This document shows, one piece after another, positions 58,861-64,000 of a stretch of DNA of 64,000 bases (its first letter is position 1; each line of letters starts with the position of its first letter). The stretch is from Kryptolebias marmoratus (Eukaryota > Chordata > Actinopteri > Cyprinodontiformes > Rivulidae). The translations under genes were made by a program, and so were the position numbers. Below the pieces are notes generated by a model. It was not told where the DNA came from. It saw nothing but the letters and a program-made list of their open reading frames with translations, and ran no database searches. The stretch spans positions 11,919,935 to 11,983,934 of the forward strand of contig NC_051437.1 in NCBI RefSeq assembly GCF_001649575.2, written 5' to 3'.

Positions 58861-59689
58861 TATTCTCCTAACACAACAAAAGTTTTCTCAAAAACTGTTT
58901 TATATTGTTTACTCAGTATAAAACATCAGTAATAGAATTTATAAACTTTTTTGACAAGTTTTGCGTAGATCACAAAAATAATTGGCAACAGTGGCAGTGT
59001 CAGCATTGTCATCACTTGAGGAGACATTGAATTATGACTTCTGTGGCATGCCTTTTATTTATGTATTTATTATTTTTAGAAACCCAGCAATATTGCTTCT
59101 TTTCCTTCGTATCTTCTCCTGGGTTATAACTACTATCAATTCTTTGCATGACAAACAAAGCTTGTCACTGAAAAATGGACACCTTTTGGCAACAAAGACA
59201 TGTATGCAAAATACATGTCCTTTTCTTCTCTAAATAAATTTATAAAATGCCATGAGTTGGCAAATTGTCTCAGGATAAAGAGACCCTACATTGTTGTGTA
59301 GTTTAGTGATGGGAGCACATCTTCCTAAGTAAATTAAATAAATGCGGCAAACTTTAATTTGCTCCCAGTCAGTGCAAGGAAAACCCATGCAACCCTTTGG
59401 TAAATTTGGTAAAAAAAAAAAAAAAGGTGGTGTGTTTTAAACTGTGAAATGTTTTGAAAAATGTGTTTAGGTGTGGAAGTTCACTTGCTATAACATTTGT
59501 ATTTGGTATCTTTTTTTTAACAAAATAAGTGACATCAAAAAGAAAATGAGGGCCGGTGGTTATAACATGTAATGTTTGATCAGTTATTCAACTATACTGA
59601 AGGTTTTAACAGTGATGAGAATTTGTAAGCCTTTGGGCTAAACAGGAAATGGACCGAGGATTTTCTTACAATGATAAGGTTGACTGCAC

Positions 59690-60085
59690 TAGGCTGCGAG
59701 GGTGCTTCACTAACTAATTATTTGAAGCCTCTTCTCAGATTAGTGTCGACGTGTTAAGCTTATGGACAGTTGCATAGCAGACAATCAGACCATATAATAA
59801 CCAGGGAGCCAATATTTGCTCAAATCCACTGTAACACCTCACAAAACAAAAGTGTGGAAAGTCCTAATGCTCAGTCCAATCCCACAGCACACTGCTTTGA
59901 TAAACGTGAACGCCATCGCCACAATGGGCGCCATCTTTACTCTGGCAATTAGGCAGAGCTTTTGGATTATCACTTCTTCAGCCGAGCACACAACAAATCC
60001 ACCCGGATTCAATTATTCCCCTCCCATTTATTGTGGCCATTTGGCCTTTTGGGCACAGGGCCGGTTGAGAGATGCTTAAAAGGAT
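59690..60085. promoter_or_regulatory. Candidate conserved non-coding block
   Basis: A 390-bp complex stretch with GACAGTTGCATAGCAGACAA, CACAATGGGCGCCATCTTTAC, GGCAATTAGGCAGAGC and GATTCAATTATTCCCCTCCC followed by ATTTATTGTGG. The frames over it carry no known domain. It is among the more convincing enhancer-like blocks here. Confidence 0.4.
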
Positions 60086-60129
60086 TTGAACTACTCGAAG
60101 AAGAAAAAACTAAATAAATAAAAAAGCTC

Positions 60130-60395
60130 TTTTAAAGAATATTTGTTGTTGACTAGTTTCCCTGCATGCTTGACAAGTCTATTAAATTAAAATGAAACCC
60201 TGGAAGCTTACAAACACTGTCCTGGTGAATATTTTATGAGAGCAACAAGCAAAATTACTGCAATTCTCTCCTTCAGTTCTATTAGAAACAAGTTGCAGTA
60301 CATTTGTCTCCACAAGAAGCCAGTGTTTTTATCCTCCCTGTGAAGACCAGGGGGATCTCTTGTGGCCTCTTCATAAGAAACGAAAGTACTAGATT
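60130..60395. promoter_or_regulatory. Weak candidate regulatory block upstream of the microexon
   Basis: Repeat-free text with CTATTAAATTAAAATGAAACC, GGTGAATATTTTATGAGAGC and GACCAGGGGGATCTC. Lies 370-640 bp upstream of the microexon at 60766, where intronic splicing enhancers are often conserved. Confidence 0.25.
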
Positions 60396-60765
60396 TGCTC
60401 TGCTTTACAGCATGTCTATGGAATATTTTTTAAACTTATTATGAAGCTCAGTTTTAAAGAACTGTATAAAAAATCAAAGTTCTGTAGCATCAAGAGACTC
60501 TCATCATTCAAGGCCTCTCTTTAAGTTTTTTACAAAAGCTTTATATGTTTCAGGGCACTTACTGTATGTTGTGTTTTTCTTTTGCATACTCAGGCACAAC
60601 TAAATGTCCATGAGTGACTACCCTCACATAACTTCTTAAATGCATTTCCTTCCCAATGCACGACTACGAAGGCTGTGATATTTTGCATTTTATGTGACTG
60701 CCACCACTATACATAAATTACTAACTCATTCTCTGTGTGTGTCTCTTCTTTGTTTTTCTTCTCAG

Positions 60766-60789
60766 GTGCCACATTATCATCCCAAAGAG
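60766..60789 (+). CDS. Candidate 24-nt microexon
   Basis: Splice signals are unusually complete. A perfect TACTAAC branch-point consensus lies at 60719-60725, its A about 41 nt upstream. A pyrimidine-rich tract ends TTTTTCTTCTCAG at 60765. The 24-nt segment begins GTGCCACATT and ends AAAGAG, directly followed by GTAAGT, the ideal donor. The length is a multiple of three, so inclusion would add eight residues without changing frame; in the phase-0 reading these are VPHYHPKE. Such microexons are typical of alternatively spliced, often neuronal, genes. The parent gene is not recognised and no neighbouring exon can be assigned with confidence. A chance match of all four signals is unlikely but possible. 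Confidence 0.5.
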
Positions 60790-60799
60790 GTAAGTCAGC

Positions 60800-62630
60800 A
60801 TTCAATCAATCACCTGTGGATTCCCACGCTCTTTCAGAAGGCTGGTGTGTGCTCGTGTTGCTCTGAATGTTGGTGTGCAATCTCAGGTTTTTGTTAATGA
60901 GATGAAAAAGGATTTCATGGTGTTGCTGAAGTTGATTCGAAATTGTCATTCTGGGATTTATTTGTTTGCAGAACAGTCTGTTTGATTACAAAGTCAATCA
61001 ATCACACCCACTGACACTGAGACTAAATTATCCTGCAATGACAGACAGCCCACAGTCTGTGTTTAAGATTGCCTTTTGTGCAACTCAACTTGTGTTAAGA
61101 CTAATCACAGTTCCGTTTAGACTCCTCCACACTTTCATGTGTGTGTTAATTTGAAGTTGGGGGAGGGGTCTGCCTTGCATAATGGCTCATCAGAGACAGA
61201 TGGAAAGTGCATTTGGGTGTGGGGGTTAGATGTTTGCTGTAACATACCTGTAGGCTGTTTTGATTCTGTAAGATGATGAGTTCAGACACTGGAATCATTT
61301 AAACGGCTCCAGGAGTCGTGTTCTGAGTGGCAGCATGCATCAGGTCGTCCCAGCCCTTCCTCTTCCTGCAGAGAATGCAGTAATGTCAGAGGGGGTGTGC
61401 CTCACTCTGTGATTGCAGCGCCAAAGCAGACAATCAGGCAAGAGTAATCTCTGCTGATTTAAAAGAAAAAAAGGAGAAGTTTTTTTCTTCTCCCCTGCTG
61501 TGCCGATAAGAATTTTGGGCTTATTTTGAACTAGTTTTGAACTATAGCAAAGTGAAAATATTTCAATTGACTTCTCAGTTTGATATGACATGTATGCACA
61601 TGTACAAAAAACTAAATTCAGAGATTCAAGGGGAATGTAAAGAGCCACCACACCCCCACCCAACCCTACACACACACACGCCACCACCATCACCACCCAA
61701 TCTCAAATCTTGAGATATCCTGAAGCTGCTGGTGATATGTTTTGCAAAAGGCATTGATGGAGTAGATCGTTGTGATGGGTTACACTCACTCACACACAAA
61801 CACACCGTTGTGAGCCTGTGTATGTAATGACCGTGGGTTGTACGGTGCTGTCAGGACTGGCCTATAAAGGTAAGTTATGCGGTTTTCCCGAGCGTCCCTC
61901 TGTGATGAATGTTGAAGGGGAGCAGAGGCTGGAATGGTGTACCATCATCCTTCCAAAAGCTGTGCTCACACACATTTCTCAATGAGAGGCAGATAAGTAA
62001 GAGAAGCTGACGATGAATGAACGCTCACTTTAGTTTGACTGTGTGTGTCCACATCCATATAATATCCTTTTTCGTTGTGCGCCTTACTTGTTTTAGCCAT
62101 CGTGAAAGCAGAGTTTTAATCTGTTTATACTGCAACTAAACTAAAGCATTTACTGTCTCTCAGTCACACACAATGAGAGCACAATGAAGAAAAATTGCCT
62201 GCTCTGTTCATTTATACATTGTGAGTAATAGAAGACTAAGTTGCTTTGACAGTGTAATCGGTACTGAAGAACCGTAGGGCCTTGAGGCAAAAGATAACGT
62301 ACATAAGACACATTTGTGTGTGCACTCTTGTAAAACTGGCAAGTAAATGTGTGTTTATATGTATTTTTTTTCTTGTCTGTGCCCAGTGTGATGGAGAAAG
62401 CAGGGCATTTGTGTTCAGTTGCAATGTCAACAACCCACAGTCTCAATCAGTTACTGTTCAACACGGGATTGAAGGAGTACAGTGCCACAGTAAATATGTT
62501 TAAATGAAGACCAGCACACAATCGGTAGGTCTGGGTGGGATTCAAGCTCAGTTTGGATAACCTTTAGAGTTCTTCCAATATCATGATTAAAACAGGACCT
62601 CATTAGAATTTGACCTTATTCGTTAGTTCT
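60800..62630. other. Unique sequence, presumably intronic
   Basis: An 18-nt minus-strand segment at about 61247-61264 has CAG on one side and CAG|GTATGTTAC on the other but a poor pyrimidine tract. CCTATAAAGGTAAGTT at 61861-61876 could be either a TATA box or a donor, with no support for either. Otherwise there are CA-rich patches at 61668-61690 and 61780-61805. Confidence 0.3.
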
Positions 62631-62639
62631 TTGCTTCAG

Positions 62640-63005
62640 TGGAACATCCCTTCTTTCTGCCCCCCCTACCTTGACATCTTTTATCCAACACTTCTCCGCC
62701 CCCTTTGCACTCCTCCTCCCACTTTGCTGCCAAATGAAGTATATTTATGGCACCTGTGCTGGAAAAACAGTCTCTAGGAGATGTCCCTCTAATTTCATTT
62801 TCAAAATGCCAGCAATAAATTTATCAAATGGGCTGAATCGAATCGGAGTCGCACGCAGTGCCATCCGTCATGGGCTGTCCCTCAGGGGCCTGTGGGCGTA
62901 CTTAAGCCAGCCAAAAATCTCTGCTGGCAGGAGAAAAAGACTGAGCTTTGAGAGGGGAGAATGGAGGGGTGGGGGGATCCTGCAAGAGAAACCAATTGAA
63001 GGTAC
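62640..63005. promoter_or_regulatory. Candidate conserved non-coding block
   Basis: Complex sequence with CCCTCTAATTTCATTTTCAAAA, AATAAATTTATCAAATGGGC, GAATCGAATCGGAGTCGCAC and GGGCCTGTGGGCGTACTTAAG. The 116-codon plus-strand frame has no recognisable domain. The CpG-containing, AT/GC-mixed text stands out from the window average. Confidence 0.4.
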
Positions 63006-63139
63006 TGGAGAAATATGCTGAGAACAAGGACGTGTGTGCATATCTTTATTGGCTTAGGCGCATATGTGCAAGCATAAATTAGCTTGTGCATAAATGGGGA
63101 TGCATATGTGTGCACAGAGGTCAATGCAAAATCTTGAGC

Positions 63140-63290
63140 ACATAGGAGCTTCCTGCTGGAATCTCAGTTAAGCACTTTGGCTGTAAATGTGCCAACGCAG
63201 TAATTGATTAATTGCAACACAAGTCAATTGATTGTTTTGCTCGTTTTTGCATCATTAAATCCTTCGCAGTTCAAACACCACTTTGTGCTT
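63140..63290. promoter_or_regulatory. Candidate regulatory block with paired-type homeodomain dimer site
   Basis: TAATTGATTA at 63201-63210 is a TAAT-NN-ATTA (P2) site, the known dimer target of paired-class homeodomains. It runs on into ATTGC, and TCAATTGATTG follows at 63224. No repeat or exon is seen. Confidence 0.4.
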
Positions 63291-63503
63291 CATCCCCTCC
63301 TCTGCTTCTGAAAACTCCAGGTTCACACGCTCTGTCCCCCCTGATTCCCCCCACCATTTCTCTATAACTCATCCTCTGCACCTGACTTCAGCACCTTTGC
63401 CTTCCCTTTAAACGTCTCTGTCCTTGCTTTTTCTTTTATTTCACCCTTCCTTCCATCTGCCCACCCTTTCTTCTCCTTTCCCCTCCCATTTATCACCACG
63501 CAG

Positions 63504-63515
63504 GTTAAACCAGCC
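63504..63515 (+). other. Possible 12-nt microexon
   Basis: A roughly 200-bp pyrimidine-rich tract ends TTATCACCACGCAG at 63503. The next 12 bases, GTTAAACCAGCC, are followed by GTGAGT, a good donor. Twelve nt keeps frame and would add VKPA in phase 0. The branch point is not obvious and the extended C/T tract makes a chance acceptor more likely than at 60766. A second acceptor-like CCTCTAACAG occurs at 63583 with no donor. Confidence 0.25.
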
Positions 63516-63805
63516 GTGAGTGCGGGTAAAGCAGCTTAGCACTAACAGATCTAATGAAGTCATGCCCTGTTTTCCTCTAACAGGGATTGCTGGAGCTACT
63601 CTGTGAAGCCTGTCAGCATTTAATGATTAGATGAAACATTCAGACACCCGCTACGAGAAGACAGGCACGTTGATGTACGGTAATACCCAGCTGTGGTCTC
63701 TTCTTTACAGATCTGCAGACATTTACACACGTGCACACTCACTACTCTGACACGTGCACACAAATGTTCATGTAGACATACACAGCAAATCCAGGAGGCC
63801 CAGAT

Positions 63806-64000
63806 TAACACTGTCAGATTTGATTTCAACACTTTTAAAGTGTCTACTGTATATGGGTCCACACCAGAAAGTGTTAATTTAACTCTTTTTGGAGAGTTGG
63901 TACCTTAACTCTTATAAAGTGTCAAATATCAAATCTGCTGGAGTTAATAATTTAACACTTACTAACACTAATTCAGTGTTAGATTTTAATATTAACTCTC
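63806..64000. repeat. Dispersed repeat of AACACT/AGTGTT units, cut by window end
   Basis: AACACT, AGTGTTAA, TTAACTCT and AGAGTT words recur in both orientations, for example AACACTTTTAAAGTGT (63830), AGTGTTAATTTAACTC and ACACTAATTCAGTGTTAG. This makes several small hairpins. It resembles a repeat seen in percomorph fishes from memory. The right boundary lies outside the window. Confidence 0.65.

Noticed and set aside
61855..61880. CCTATAAAGGTAAGTT as TATA box or splice donor
   Set aside because: The two readings compete and neither has supporting neighbours.
62671..63021. 116-codon plus-strand frame
   Set aside because: It covers a complex block but has no recognisable protein and no splice sites; a regulatory element explains the complexity as well.
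1..64000. CRISPR arrays, bacterial operons, rRNA or canonical tRNA genes
   Set aside because: No direct-repeat/spacer pattern, no ribosome-binding-site-led gene chains, and no intact tRNA A/B boxes with cloverleaf apart from the degenerate SINE head. The window is clearly vertebrate.

Overview
The window is non-coding vertebrate DNA, most likely from a ray-finned (teleost) fish. It is AT-rich and CpG-poor. It carries a Tc1-type transposon, a tRNA-headed SINE family with a GGATGGATGG-like tail, foldback elements ending near TTAAAGGGATAGTTC, and a ~180-bp inverted-repeat element ending in CCAATCCTGGTCC. From general knowledge I recognise these as common in fish genomes; species cannot be fixed. 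No complete protein-coding gene is visible. The many 60-164 codon open frames look like chance openings in T/A-rich or repeat DNA.

Layout: 1-5.2 kb is mostly featureless except for a tandem-module repeat (2.3-3.4 kb). 5.3-8.5 kb has two 5'-truncated SINE copies, a long CT microsatellite and a foldback element. 11.4-18.96 kb is repeat-rich: a long-TIR MITE, a second foldback element, modular repeats (one with a SINE fragment nested inside) and a short inverted-repeat element. 19.1-20.5 kb holds a repeat carrying three TCAAGGTCA nuclear-receptor-type sites, then a SINE with a perfect 13-bp target-site duplication. 22-33 kb mixes modular repeats, microsatellites and complex unique blocks rich in TAAT/ATTA motifs. 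33-48 kb is mostly unique sequence with several possible regulatory blocks, a pair of convergent CTCF-like motifs (35.79 and 47.61 kb) and weak coding-like minus-strand frames at 33.1-33.7 kb. 49-58 kb has modular and foldback repeats, a 28-bp minisatellite and an internally deleted Tc1-family element. 59-64 kb is mostly unique and contains the best exon candidate, a 24-nt microexon at 60766-60789 with a TACTAAC branch point, a strong pyrimidine tract and a consensus GTAAGT donor. The window ends inside another repeat.

Working picture: a large intron, or an intergenic regulatory domain of a plus-strand gene, with scattered candidate enhancers separated by old transposable elements. The enhancer calls rest on sequence complexity and motif content only; alignment to other fish and tetrapods is the decisive test.
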